Shown here: piece by piece, positions 18,608 to 27,023 of the stretch | How the letters are laid out: every line of letters starts with the position of its first letter | Numbering within the stretch: the first letter of the stretch is position 1 | NCBI GenBank assembly: GCA_964402115.1 | Contig: CAYOBW010000005.1 | Coordinates: 1-64,000, forward strand | DNA: 64,000 nucleotides | Reading direction: 5' to 3' | From: CAYOBW01 sp964402115 | GTDB lineage: Bacteria; Verrucomicrobiota; Kiritimatiellia; UBA8416; CAYOBW01 | The notes under the pieces: model-generated | Seen by the model: the letters and a program-made list of their open reading frames with translations, nothing else | What the model was told of the DNA's origin: nothing | Database searches by the model: none | Position numbers and translations under genes: made by a program

Positions 18608-19646
18608 CAAAGCTCTCCATCATCTGAACCATCGGCATGAACATGGCCACGACCACCGTACCGGCGACCGCCGTCATCACCAGCAGCGTGCCGACCGTCC
18701 AGGCCGTCGTGACCCCCTGCGTCATCCGCTCTGCCCGCAGCTCGAAGAGCGTGGCCAGCCGGCGCAATTCCCCGGCCAGTTCGGCTTCGGGCGCGTACTT
18801 CAGCGCCACCGAAACCAACCCGTCCACCCGCCGCAGACCGGCGAGGGCCTCCGCCGGTCGCTGCCCGCTGCTCACAGCCGTCGCGGCCCGCCGCAGCTCC
18901 CCGGCGACAGCCGGCTCGGCTTCCATGGCCGCACTGGCCAGCAAGGCATCGGGGAAAGGCAGTCCCTGTTCGATGTAGCTGGCCCATACGCTGCACAACC
19001 GGGCACAGCCAAGCGTCCGCAGCAGCCCGGCGGAACCCCACAGCCGCGACAGGAGCGCCAGGCACACGCGGTGTGCGGACTGCGAGGGGGAACACAGCCA
19101 GATACCGCCCGCAGCCAGCACGCCAAACACGGCAATCGCCAGCGGGCGCACGCCGTTCAGAAAACGCCCTGTATGCAGCACCGATCGGGTCAGCCACGGC
19201 AGGTGCGCGCTTCCAAGCAGCTCCTCGAAGATCTCGACATAGACCGGCACGACCCACGCGGCCACGGCGAGCGCCACCGCAAACGCCACGCACAGCGTGA
19301 ACAGCGGGTACACGAGAATGCCCCTGATCCGCGTCGTCAGGCCGGCCTGCAGCTGCGCATGCCGCGCCACGTCGAACAACCCCGCCGCCAGCGCGCCGGT
19401 CCGTTCGGCGGCGGCGAGCAGTTGGATCTGGTGGGGCGCGAAGTACTCCGGGCAGGCCTTGAGCGCCTCGGAGAGGGGCACGCCTTTGTCGGTCCGTTCC
19501 GCCAGTTTGACCAGCGCCTGCTGGAAACCGGCATCCAGCGGCTGGCGGGCCAGCTCGCGCAGCGAAGCAGGGAGTGGCAGGTTTGATTTGATCAGCAGCG
19601 CCAACTGCTGGTAGAAATCGGCAATGGTCTCGGCGTGTAATCCCAT
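18597..19646 (-). CDS. PilC/GspF-family inner-membrane protein (copy A1)
   Basis: Predicted 349-residue polytopic platform protein with two T2SF repeats, about three quarters identical to copy A2 by eye. It has the MGLHAETIADFYQQLALLIK start, the block APHQIQLLAAAERTGALAAG, membrane helices near residues 110-140 and 170-190, YIEQGLPFPDALLASAAM and the last helix TLLVMTAVAGTVVVAMFM. ATG 19646 is preceded by GGAGGGG at a good distance. It is the first gene of the minus-strand cluster and is divergent from the ATPase gene, sharing an 84-base control region. It probably contacts the ATPase on the cytoplasmic face, as PilC and GspF do. Confidence 0.92.
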   Translation of the reverse strand: MGLHAETIADFYQQLALLIKSNLPLPASLRELARQPLDAGFQQALVKLAERTDKGVPLSEALKACPEYFAPHQIQLLAAAERTGALAAGLFDVARHAQLQAGLTTRIRGILVYPLFTLCVAFAVALAVAAWVVPVYVEIFEELLGSAHLPWLTRSVLHTGRFLNGVRPLAIAVFGVLAAGGIWLCSPSQSAHRVCLALLSRLWGSAGLLRTLGCARLCSVWASYIEQGLPFPDALLASAAMEAEPAVAGELRRAATAVSSGQRPAEALAGLRRVDGLVSVALKYAPEAELAGELRRLATLFELRAERMTQGVTTAWTVGTLLVMTAVAGTVVVAMFMPMVQMMESFGGC

Positions 19647-19666
19647 CGGCGTACCCCTCCGCGGTA

Positions 19667-19696
19667 AAATTAGCAGGAGCGGGCGGCGCTTGGCAA
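19667..19696 (-). promoter_or_regulatory. Promoter-like leader of the first PilC/GspF pair
   Basis: Minus-strand TTGCCA (19691-19696) and TAATTT (19667-19672) with an 18-base spacer, identical in layout to the boxes before copy A2. They lie in the 84-base divergent spacer between A1 and the ATPase gene. Confidence 0.4.
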
Positions 19697-19730
19697 TGGT
19701 TTGCTCACCCGCACGAAAGGACGCGAGCCC

Positions 19731-20774
19731 GTGACACCTGACCTGCCCGCCGAACCCCAGGAGCTGGTGCAGCACGTCCTCGCCGAGGGCGTGGCCGCCG
19801 GGGCCTCCGACATCTACTGGCTGCCGCACGCCGCCGGCATGCGCGTCGCCATGCGGGTGGACGGCGTGCAGCGCCCGGTCGTGGAGCTTGGCGTCGAATA
19901 CGGCCAGCAGTGCGTCGCCCGCATCAAGGTGCTCTCCCAGCTCCTCACCTACCGCACCCGCGTCGCCCAGGACGGCGCCATCCGCGATCCGGCGCGCTGG
20001 GGCGGCACGGAGCTACGGGTGGCGGTCATGCCCAGCGCCCACGGCGAGCGCCTGTCGGTGCGCATTCTCCGGGGCGGGCAGGCGGCCCTGCGGCTCGACC
20101 AGCTCGGTTTCCCCGAAACGGTGGTCGCCACCCTGCGCGGCCTGCTGGGCCGGCGCACCGGCATGCTTGTGCTGACGGGCCCGACCGGCTCGGGCAAGAC
20201 CACGACGATCTACGCGCTGCTCAAGGAACTGCTGCGCGAGCAGGCCGACCCCTCCTCCATCGTCACCATCGAGGATCCCATCGAGTGCGTCCTGGACGGC
20301 GTCACCCAGACCGAGGTTTCGGCCGGCGGCGACTGGAGCTACGCCGACGCCCTGCGCGCCGCGCTGCGCCAGGACGCCAAGGTCATCGTGGTGGGCGAAA
20401 TGCGCGACCGTGACGTGGTGCGCGTGACGCTCGACGCCGCCCTGACCGGCCACCTCATCATCACGACCTACCACGCCGGCGACATCCCATCCGTGTACGC
20501 GCGGCTCCTGCACCAGGGCTTCGAGCCCTTTCTCGTCGCCGCCGCGGTAACCGGCGTGGTGTCGCAGCGCCTCGCGCCGCGCGCGACAGGTGCCGGGCGC
20601 CTGCCGGTGGCGGCGATCCTGGACCCCGACGATGCCTGGCGCGATTTCGTGATTCAGAACCCCGGCCTGGGCGCGCTCCGCCAGCGCGTCAGGACCCTGC
20701 CCGGGGCCGATATCGAAGCCGTCGCCCGCCGGATGCAGGCGGACGGCCTGATCCTCCCGCCGCCTTTCTCGTAA
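19731..20774 (+). CDS. PilT/GspE-family secretion ATPase
   Basis: Predicted 347-residue hexameric ATPase that would power pseudopilus or pilus movement. Walker A is GPTGSGKTTT (about residues 150-159), the Asp box is IVTIEDPIE, Walker B is KVIVVGEMRD and the His box is TGHLIITTYHAGD. The PAS-like N-terminal domain starts with GASDIYWLPHAAGMRVAMRVDG. There is no GspE/PilB N1 domain and no tetracysteine zinc loop, so length and the ALRAALRQDAKVIVVGEMRD block are closer to PilT. The retraction ATPase label is still uncertain, since it is the only ATPase here. GTG 19731 was chosen for AAAGGA upstream; TTG 19701 would lie inside the duplicated leader. It is divergent from copy A1. Confidence 0.9.
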   Translation: MTPDLPAEPQELVQHVLAEGVAAGASDIYWLPHAAGMRVAMRVDGVQRPVVELGVEYGQQCVARIKVLSQLLTYRTRVAQDGAIRDPARWGGTELRVAVMPSAHGERLSVRILRGGQAALRLDQLGFPETVVATLRGLLGRRTGMLVLTGPTGSGKTTTIYALLKELLREQADPSSIVTIEDPIECVLDGVTQTEVSAGGDWSYADALRAALRQDAKVIVVGEMRDRDVVRVTLDAALTGHLIITTYHAGDIPSVYARLLHQGFEPFLVAAAVTGVVSQRLAPRATGAGRLPVAAILDPDDAWRDFVIQNPGLGALRQRVRTLPGADIEAVARRMQADGLILPPPFS

Positions 20775-21283
20775 CGCCTGCATGACGCAGGGGGGGCACT
20801 AACGCGGGCTCTGCCCGCAACCCAAGGAGTCAGAATTCAGGAGTCAGAATGAAATGCACTCTTTGTCGATCTTGTCGATCTGCTCATTCTGGCTCCTGAC
20901 ACCCCGGCTTGCCAAAGCAAGCCGCTCCGGGGAGGGCGGCGCCAGCGGTCTCAGCCGGTAGCCGCAGGCGCCAGCCCGTGGCCGTCCCTGCCCGCGTCCG
21001 TCACGGCGGACCGGATCGGCCCATCCACGCCCTGCGCGGGCGCGGCTACGTGCGTAGGCAGCCGCGAAGGGGCGTTCGCGCCGAAAGCCGTGAGTTCCGC
21101 CCGACAACCGAACACCGACAACCTGTAAGGCGTAAGGCGATAACGGCGGGGACCGCCGGCTCCAGGCTTCGGCGCCTGCCCGCGCACTGGAGACGGCCGT
21201 AGCCGCGCCGGCCAAGTCGTGGCCGGGCAAGCGCCACGGGCTTGGCGCCCGCGGCTACGTCCCGCCGCCTGTGACGCCGTCGC
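20775..21283. other. Intergenic region made of repeat debris, no gene seen
   Basis: About 500 bases between the convergent ATPase and formylglycine-type genes. At 20772-20800 it begins like the start of the 57254-57385 element (TAACGCCTG...GCAGGGGG). At 20824-20898 there is a hairpin repeat. At 21137-21225 there is a diverged copy of the GGGGACCGCCG...GGAGACGG pattern and a GTAGCCGCG/CGCGGCTAC inverted pair. Open frames here have no protein character. Confidence 0.6.
20824..20898. repeat. Hairpin repeat with GAGTCAGAAT arms
   Basis: AGGAGTCAGAATTCAGGAGT at the left is partly complementary to the right end, ATTCTGGCTCCTGA. Between them is a short direct repeat of TTGTCGATC. Similar intergenic repeats occur in unrelated bacterial genomes, from general knowledge. 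It may form a bidirectional terminator between two convergent genes, although no T-run follows. Confidence 0.5.
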
Positions 21284-22222
21284 TCACGGCTGACCGGGCG
21301 GCAAGACAACCCGGAAGCCATAGTCGTTGTAGGCCATGTCCGGGTAACCGGCGTTGAAGCGAGAGGCAACCCGGCAGGCGCCGGCGTCGCACTTCCAGCT
21401 GCCACCGCGAAGCACGCGGGACATCCCCGAATCAGGCCCCTGCGGATCGGTTGCCGGCGAGGTCCCGTAGTAATTCTCGTCGTGCCAATCCGCGCACCAC
21501 TCCCCAACGTTCCCGTGCATGTCGAACAAACCCCAGGCGTTGGCCGACTTCGCGCCCACGACATGCGTCGTCTCCCCGCTGTCGCTCTTGCACCATCCGG
21601 CCTTGGCCAGATCGGAATCGTTGGGTCCCGAGTGGTAGGCTGTCGTCGTCCCGGCACGGCAGGCGTACTCCCACTCCGCTTCCGTCGGGAGGTGAACCGG
21701 CTTGCCAACTTGCTTGGAGAGGGCGTCGCAGAACGCCACGGCCGTGTGCCAGTTCACCGTCTCCACCGGGTTCCTGGCGCCCTTGAACTGGCTGGGGTTC
21801 TGGCCCGTCACCCGCTCGTACTGCTCCTGCGTGACTTCGTACTTCCCCAACCAGAACCCCTGGGTGAGTTTCACGCGGTGCGGGGGGCCTTCCCGCTGCG
21901 CCCGTCCCGCTTCGCTTTCGGGGCTGCCCATCATGAACTCCCCGGGCGGTATCCACACGCAGGCGAGCGTGACGCCACCGCCCAGGTCGAAACTCAGCTC
22001 CTGTCCGGGCTGCGGCGCCCGTGCACTGGCCGGGTCTGCCGCAACTGCCGCCGTTCGGCCAGGCGGCGCCTCCGCCCCCTTCGCCGGCGGGCTCTTCTTG
22101 AGTCCTTCGACTTCAGCCGCGTCGGTCTGCTTGAGGACTTCGCGGGCAGGCTCCTCGGCGTGCGAGACCACGGCCAACGCAAGCAGTGCCAATGCGAGGG
22201 GGCGGGCAGTGAATGACTTCAT
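21284..22222 (-). CDS. Secreted formylglycine-generating-enzyme family (SUMF1-type) protein
   Basis: Predicted 312-residue exported protein. The signal peptide is MKSFTARPLALALLALAVV to SHA. A low-complexity linker leads to a full FGE-sulfatase domain (about residues 70-305) with IPPGEFMMGS, GKYEVTQEQYE, LPTEAEWEYACRAGT, GLFDMHGNVGEWCADW, VLRGGSW and GFRVV. Two cysteines five residues apart (about 278 and 283, in GGSWKCDAGACR) align with the copper-binding catalytic pair of true aerobic FGE. Most SUMF1-like paralogues keep only the second. It could therefore be the enzyme that converts the sulfatase cysteines to formylglycine, although export would place it outside the cytoplasm. The ATG at 22222 is the natural start for the signal peptide; no strong ribosome site is seen. 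Confidence 0.9.
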   Translation of the reverse strand: MKSFTARPLALALLALAVVSHAEEPAREVLKQTDAAEVEGLKKSPPAKGAEAPPGRTAAVAADPASARAPQPGQELSFDLGGGVTLACVWIPPGEFMMGSPESEAGRAQREGPPHRVKLTQGFWLGKYEVTQEQYERVTGQNPSQFKGARNPVETVNWHTAVAFCDALSKQVGKPVHLPTEAEWEYACRAGTTTAYHSGPNDSDLAKAGWCKSDSGETTHVVGAKSANAWGLFDMHGNVGEWCADWHDENYYGTSPATDPQGPDSGMSRVLRGGSWKCDAGACRVASRFNAGYPDMAYNDYGFRVVLPPGQP

Positions 22223-22277
22223 GCCCGGAATAGTACCCGGTCCGGCAGCCGGGGCAAGCGGAATTGGCGAGGCGGTT

Positions 22278-22462
22278 CGAGGTGAACAGACGACCGAGGC
22301 GTCAACGTGGTCGCGAAACGACCGCACCTCAAACAGGCGACGCTCCATCGCGGAGGCCTCGTAGAGACGCACGCCGTCCCGAATCACCTCATGCTGGAGA
22401 ATGGGCGAGACACGGTTCAGCACGACCACATCCACCGGTGCCTGCACAGCCTCACGCTCCCC
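22278..22462 (-). pseudogene. C-terminal remnant of an MNT-type nucleotidyltransferase
   Basis: Minus-strand translation gives VDVVVLNRVSPILQHEVI, then RDGVRLYEASAMERRLFEVR and SFRDHVD. This matches the end of minimal nucleotidyltransferases of HEPN/MNT toxin-antitoxin pairs, with the vVvLNrap.l..eil.dG..ly pattern. The N-terminal GSxxxG and DxD catalytic part is missing, and no start or ribosome site precedes the segment. The frame runs on into the next gene by chance. It is best read as a decayed fragment in the 341-base spacer (22223-22563) between the GH5-like gene and the formylglycine-type gene; the rest of that spacer shows only short GC-rich palindromes. Confidence 0.55.
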
Positions 22463-22563
22463 TGCGCCGCCCTTCTCGCTCCGGCCGGCCCGGGAGGACC
22501 GGCCTACGGGGGCGCGGGAAACGCCGACGCATCCACCCCGGTTCAGGGGGGAACCGGTCTCGG

Positions 22564-23838
22564 CTACCGGCGGGGAGCGGCCGGCTCCGAGCCGGCCCCG
22601 CTCTCCGCGGGACCTTGGGCAGGCCTGCCCGCGGCGGGCGGCAGGGCCGCGCGGCGGCGGTTGGAGGCGGCAATGAGTTCCAGCATGTAGGCCCGCTCGT
22701 TGTCGAACGTGACGTTCCACGCGTTCTGCCTGCGCCCCATGTCGAACACCCACAGCGCCGCAAGGGGCACGTCGGCCTGCTCCAGGTCGTTCAGCAACGC
22801 GGCGAAGACGGCCTTCTCCCGCTCGGGCCCCAGCTCCGCGCTCACGCCGAACTCGCCGATGAAGAGCGGCTTGCGCGCGCGGGCAGCCGCGCTCATCAGC
22901 GCCTGGAACACCTCTGCCTGGGTGGCGGGGCGCTCTTTCGAAAAGCGCGCGTCGCCGTCCGGGTACCAGTGCACGCAAAGGACGGAGAGCGGGTCGGGAT
23001 TGTCGCGCAGCAGCACCTCGACGAACTGTTCGCGCGTATCCAGCGTCCACGACCGCTCCGCACTGTTGTGCCAGGCGCCCGGACGCGGCGCGGAGTTGCC
23101 GCTGACGACGATCCGCTGCGGGTCCAAGTGGCGAACGGTCTCGCCAAAGGCCCGCAGGGCGACGAGCAGGTTCGTGGCGGTGAGCGCATCGGTCGCCCCG
23201 TGCTTGGGCACGCCCAGGTGGGGGATGGCCTTCTGGTCGGCGATCAGGTGCTGGGCATTGGGCAGGTCCACCGCCAGCGACATCTCGTTGCAGAACTCCC
23301 AGCCCCAGATGGCCGGCGAATTGCGGTAGCGCACGACGACCGCCTCGGTGTAGCGGCGCATGAACGCGTGCGTCTGGCTGACAGGGTTGCCCCAGGCCGA
23401 CTGCGACTCGCCGACGAGTTCGGGAACCGTTTCGTGACGCCAGAACAGCGACGGGATCAGGCCTACGCCGCAGGCCTCGGCGGCCCGCACCACGCGGTCC
23501 AGCTGCCCGAAGTGCGCGTCCGGCCGGGACTGGTACAGCTTCCAATCCGCCGGCCAGAAACCGCACGCGGGAAAGCGCACGAACGGGATGCGCGCCTCGC
23601 CGAGCTGCTGCAGTCCCGCCAGGCTGGTGGAGTTGGTCGGCTGGTGCAGCAGGCGCAGGAAGAGGTCAAAGTCGTTCACGCCAATGCCGCGGAACGGACG
23701 CCCCTCCCGATAAAGCACACCATCCCGCTGCGTGAGTCCCTCCACGCCGGCGGCCGACACCGCCGCGACCGGCGCGGCCACGGCCAGCGCGACGCAAAAC
23801 CGCGTGCACATCTTCATGCTCCAACGCCATCCCCTCAT
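22564..23838 (-). CDS. Secreted GH5-like glycoside hydrolase (cellulase/mannanase clan)
   Basis: Predicted 424-residue exported (beta/alpha)8 hydrolase. The signal peptide follows MRGWRWSMKMCTRFCVALAV. GGGAGG lies four bases before ATG 23838, favouring it over two later ATGs. Catalytic residues are visible: the acid/base Glu185 in WGWEFCNEM and the nucleophile Glu329 in PLFIGEFGV. Other family features are RPFRGIGVNDFD near the N-terminus, VRFPACGFWP, and CVHWYPDGD before the nucleophile. Retaining GH5 or related clan A enzymes act on beta-mannans, glucans or similar. The proline- and glycine-rich tail after residue 395 looks disordered. It is 29 bases downstream of the GH2 gene and probably in the same transcript. 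Confidence 0.88.
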   Translation of the reverse strand: MRGWRWSMKMCTRFCVALAVAAPVAAVSAAGVEGLTQRDGVLYREGRPFRGIGVNDFDLFLRLLHQPTNSTSLAGLQQLGEARIPFVRFPACGFWPADWKLYQSRPDAHFGQLDRVVRAAEACGVGLIPSLFWRHETVPELVGESQSAWGNPVSQTHAFMRRYTEAVVVRYRNSPAIWGWEFCNEMSLAVDLPNAQHLIADQKAIPHLGVPKHGATDALTATNLLVALRAFGETVRHLDPQRIVVSGNSAPRPGAWHNSAERSWTLDTREQFVEVLLRDNPDPLSVLCVHWYPDGDARFSKERPATQAEVFQALMSAAARARKPLFIGEFGVSAELGPEREKAVFAALLNDLEQADVPLAALWVFDMGRRQNAWNVTFDNERAYMLELIAASNRRRAALPPAAGRPAQGPAESGAGSEPAAPRR

Positions 23839-23867
23839 CGTACCTCCCTGGCTCGCGGATACGGCGG

Positions 23868-26800
23868 TCACTCCCCGCCGCCGGCCAGCGCCTTGACTTC
23901 CCGGATACTGGCCCAGCAACCTTGCGGCAACTGGCCGATGGCGAGGCGCAGGTGGCGCGCATCCACGGCCGGGAAAGCGAACCGGTGCGCGCCGCGGGCG
24001 CTGTTCTGCCGCTGATCGCTGACGGGGAACCACGTCGTGCCGTCGAGCGACCCCTCGACGAGGTAGCCGTAGCCCGGCCGCTCCTGCTCCCACAGGATGT
24101 CCAGGCCGTCGAGTTTGCGCGGGGCGCCCAGGTCCACCTGCCACCACTGGGGCGACTCCGGCCCGGACGCGCACCAGCGGGTCTGCGGGTCGCCGTCGAG
24201 AGCCAGCGCGGGCGCGTACGCGTCGGACTGCATGGACGAGGCCGTGGCGGGCGCGCCGGGTGCAAGCGGGCGCGTAAACACCTTCCCCAGCGCTTCCGCC
24301 GACAGCTCCGCGGCAGGCTGGAACCGGTCCGAGGCGGCGTAATCCAGCAGGCTCGCGAGGAGTTGCCGGGCCTCGGGATGCGCTTCGAGCTTGAGCAGAT
24401 CGCAGGCGCAGACCACCAACCGCCCCGGCCCGACCCTGGCCTCGAACACGAGGCCCAGCCGGTGCAGCCGCGCGAAGTTGTCCACGACCTGGACCACGGG
24501 ACGATAGTCCTTCGGCAGCGTGTCGAGGATCAGCGGCCGGGCCGCGCCGGCAATGTGGAACCACTGCCAGTCGCTATGCGCCATGGTCGGAAACCCGGCC
24601 AGCGCGGGATGTTCCGCGTCGCACAGCAGGCCCATGGTGCCGGGGCGGTTGCGAAACATCGGCCAGCACCAGAAGTCGGTCATGAACCCGCCCCCCACGC
24701 TGTTCGCGAGCCACTCCTCCGTCGGCACCAACACGACGCGCTCGCCGCGGGCCAGCGCCGCACGCGCTTCGGGAGCCCACCCGCGCGCCAACGTCACGCC
24801 GGCCGGCGCCGGACGCGCGGCCGGCGCGGGGTAGACCCAGAGCGGGTAGCGGTTCAACAACGCGGTGCCGGGCACCCGCAGTTCGAGGGTCAGCGCGTCC
24901 GGCGCCTGGACGTCGTGCAACGGGGCCGACAGCGTCCCGATCTCGCGCAGACCGCCCCGGGCGATCCGCCCCGCGGCCAGGGTGCCGCGCGCGACGGTCC
25001 GGCCGCGCGACGAAGACAGCACCCAGACCACCTGCGCGTTCGCAAAATCCTGCTCGCCGTAGTGCGCCATCTGGACGCCGGCGGCGAAGGTCTCGCCGGC
25101 GGTCCACGCGTAGCGCGGGAAGCGCGCCAGCAGCACCACGGGTGCGCAGAACTGCCGCCACGTGGCGGGCGACACCGCCCTTTTGCTGTCCATGAAAGCG
25201 TCCAGCACGCCGACCAGGGCCGTGCCCTGCCCCGGAAAGTCCTGCAGGTCCAGCAACTGGAACCCGCCGAACCCGCGCGTGCGCAGAGCGGCCTCGACCT
25301 CCTCGCGGTACCCCAGGACCATCAACTGGGCGCTGCACTGGAAGAAGTCCCGCGCCTGGTGCTCCATCCCGGCGGCCGCGAGGCTGTCACGGAACGTCTC
25401 GAGATTCCGCGCGCGGAAGACGCCGGTGTACTTCAGGATTTCGGTGAAGTCCGGGAAGGCCTGGTACTGTCCGACCTCGTGCCCCAGCACCGGCACGGGC
25501 AGGCCTGCGATGGCGGCGGTGTAGTCGTTGGTCGTGCCGGGCGGTCCGATCTGGACGATGCCGTTGCCGCCGTCCACCGTGGCGAAGGAGCCCCGCACGT
25601 TCCCCGCCGCCCCCCGGCGCGTGCGGAACGCGGTCCAGTAGTCATCGCCCGCGGCGAGGCGGGGATCGCCGAAGAAGTTGTTCGAGCCCTGCGCGTAGAG
25701 GTGGCGCGGGTCGCGCTGACGCAGGGTGGCCACGAGGTTGCTCAGCACCGCGCGGCTGCCGCTGCATTCGTTGCCCAGCGCGAACATGACGAACGAGGGG
25801 TGGTTGCCGTAGGCCTGCAGGATGCGCTCCGCTTCCGGCCGCAGCGCCGCGGCCACCGCCTCGTCGTAGGCGCCCCAGAACGGCAGCTCCGGCTGGAGGA
25901 AGAGCCCCAGCTCGTCCGCGGCGGCGAAGGCGGCCTCGGGCGGGGTCCAGGAGTGGAAGCGGATGTGGTTGATGCCATAGTCCCGGCAGGCGCTGAAGTA
26001 CTTCAGCCAGCCCTGGACATCCATCGGCGGGTGCCCCGTGAGGGGGAAGACGCAGCCGTCGTGTTTGCCGCGGAGGAAAGTCGTGCGCCCGTTGACGGTG
26101 AACTGCGTGCCCGCCGTTTTGAACGCGCGCAGGCCGAAGCGCAGCATGCGGCTGTCGCGGCCCGTCGCCGCATCGATGCTGACAACGAGGCTCAAGAGCG
26201 CCGGCGTGAACTCGTCCCACTGCGGCGCCCCGGGCAGCCGCAGGGTGGCCTCGACCATGACGCCACCGGGCGCGAGCGTGCACGGCAGCAGCACATCCGC
26301 CGGCTGCGCCGGGCGGTAGGCGCCGCCGTTGACCCGCATCTTGAGCAGGCCCTCAAGCGGGGCGGCCGTCGCGTTCTCCACCCGCACGCGCACCAGCACC
26401 GCCTCGTTGTCCGCGGCGGGATAGGCCTGCACGTCGTCAAGCCACACGTCCCCGGTGGCCTGCAGTTCGAGGCGGCCGATGATGCCGTTCCAGTTGCCTT
26501 GCGTGTTGTCGGACATCTGGTGCATCTCGCCCGGCACCGGGCGCCGCGAGTTGTCCACGCACACCGTCAGCACGTGGGGGCCGGGCGCAAGCTTGCCGAG
26601 CGCGTAGACTTGCGGCGTGCAGAGCATCGGGTTCTCGCCACACGGCTCGCCGTCGAGCCACACGCGCGTGTGCTTGGTGCGTTCGAGGTACAGCGAGATG
26701 CGTTTGCCGCGCCAGCCGTCCGGGATGAGCACCTCCTGCCGATACCAGGCCGGCCCATCGAAGCGATACAGCCGCGTCAGCCCCTGCACGCGCTTCTCCG

Positions 26801-27008
26801 CGTTCTCCGGCCCCTTGCGATTGGTCTCGGTCGTGCCCGGCAACGCGATCGTATCCGTGAAGTTCTCCGGCATGGCGCCGCCGGCCTGGCCGAAGGCAAA
26901 CGCCCACGGGCCGGAGAGGTCAAGCACCTCGCCGGCGTATACCCCGCCACCCGCCGCCGCGAGCGCCGCCACGAGCGCCGCCGCCAGCCCCCACTGCCTG
27001 ATCTTCAT
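23868..27008 (-). CDS. Secreted GH2-family glycosidase with C-terminal F5/8-type (CBM32-like) domain
   Basis: Predicted 1046-residue exported enzyme. After the signal peptide (LAAALVAALAAAGGGVYA) come the GH2 sugar-binding jelly roll (WYRQEVLIPDGWRGKRISLYLE, TRVWLDGEPCG), an Ig-like domain, and a TIM barrel with the acid/base Glu414 in FALGNECSG and a candidate nucleophile Glu in PVLGHEVGQYQ. A long middle part follows with a glutamine-amidotransferase-like or Rossmann-like fold (VVLVPTEEWLANSVGGGF). At about residues 915-1040 there is an F5/8 type C domain (DGDPQTRWCASG, WWQVDLGAPRKLDGLDI). GGTGGAGG precedes ATG 27008. Specificity is not evident; beta-galactosidase, glucuronidase and mannosidase activities are all known in GH2. 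It follows the CotH gene by 15 bases. Confidence 0.92.
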   Translation of the reverse strand: MKIRQWGLAAALVAALAAAGGGVYAGEVLDLSGPWAFAFGQAGGAMPENFTDTIALPGTTETNRKGPENAEKRVQGLTRLYRFDGPAWYRQEVLIPDGWRGKRISLYLERTKHTRVWLDGEPCGENPMLCTPQVYALGKLAPGPHVLTVCVDNSRRPVPGEMHQMSDNTQGNWNGIIGRLELQATGDVWLDDVQAYPAADNEAVLVRVRVENATAAPLEGLLKMRVNGGAYRPAQPADVLLPCTLAPGGVMVEATLRLPGAPQWDEFTPALLSLVVSIDAATGRDSRMLRFGLRAFKTAGTQFTVNGRTTFLRGKHDGCVFPLTGHPPMDVQGWLKYFSACRDYGINHIRFHSWTPPEAAFAAADELGLFLQPELPFWGAYDEAVAAALRPEAERILQAYGNHPSFVMFALGNECSGSRAVLSNLVATLRQRDPRHLYAQGSNNFFGDPRLAAGDDYWTAFRTRRGAAGNVRGSFATVDGGNGIVQIGPPGTTNDYTAAIAGLPVPVLGHEVGQYQAFPDFTEILKYTGVFRARNLETFRDSLAAAGMEHQARDFFQCSAQLMVLGYREEVEAALRTRGFGGFQLLDLQDFPGQGTALVGVLDAFMDSKRAVSPATWRQFCAPVVLLARFPRYAWTAGETFAAGVQMAHYGEQDFANAQVVWVLSSSRGRTVARGTLAAGRIARGGLREIGTLSAPLHDVQAPDALTLELRVPGTALLNRYPLWVYPAPAARPAPAGVTLARGWAPEARAALARGERVVLVPTEEWLANSVGGGFMTDFWCWPMFRNRPGTMGLLCDAEHPALAGFPTMAHSDWQWFHIAGAARPLILDTLPKDYRPVVQVVDNFARLHRLGLVFEARVGPGRLVVCACDLLKLEAHPEARQLLASLLDYAASDRFQPAAELSAEALGKVFTRPLAPGAPATASSMQSDAYAPALALDGDPQTRWCASGPESPQWWQVDLGAPRKLDGLDILWEQERPGYGYLVEGSLDGTTWFPVSDQRQNSARGAHRFAFPAVDARHLRLAIGQLPQGCWASIREVKALAGGGE

Positions 27009-27023
27009 CGAACCTCCACCTTC

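Larger units (their letters stand above)
17426..19707. repeat. Segmental duplication, copy 1 (genes A1-B1 with leader)
   Basis: Counterpart of 14006-16295. It carries genes A1 and B1 and about 50 bases of leader. The similarity stops near 19707, just before the divergent ATPase gene, so only the platform genes and their leader were copied, not the ATPase. Confidence 0.8.

Noticed and set aside
20844..21230. Minus-strand open frame of 128 codons in the repeat-rich spacer
   Set aside because: It translates repeat DNA, including a tail from the GAGTCAGAAT hairpin, and has no ribosome site or natural composition.
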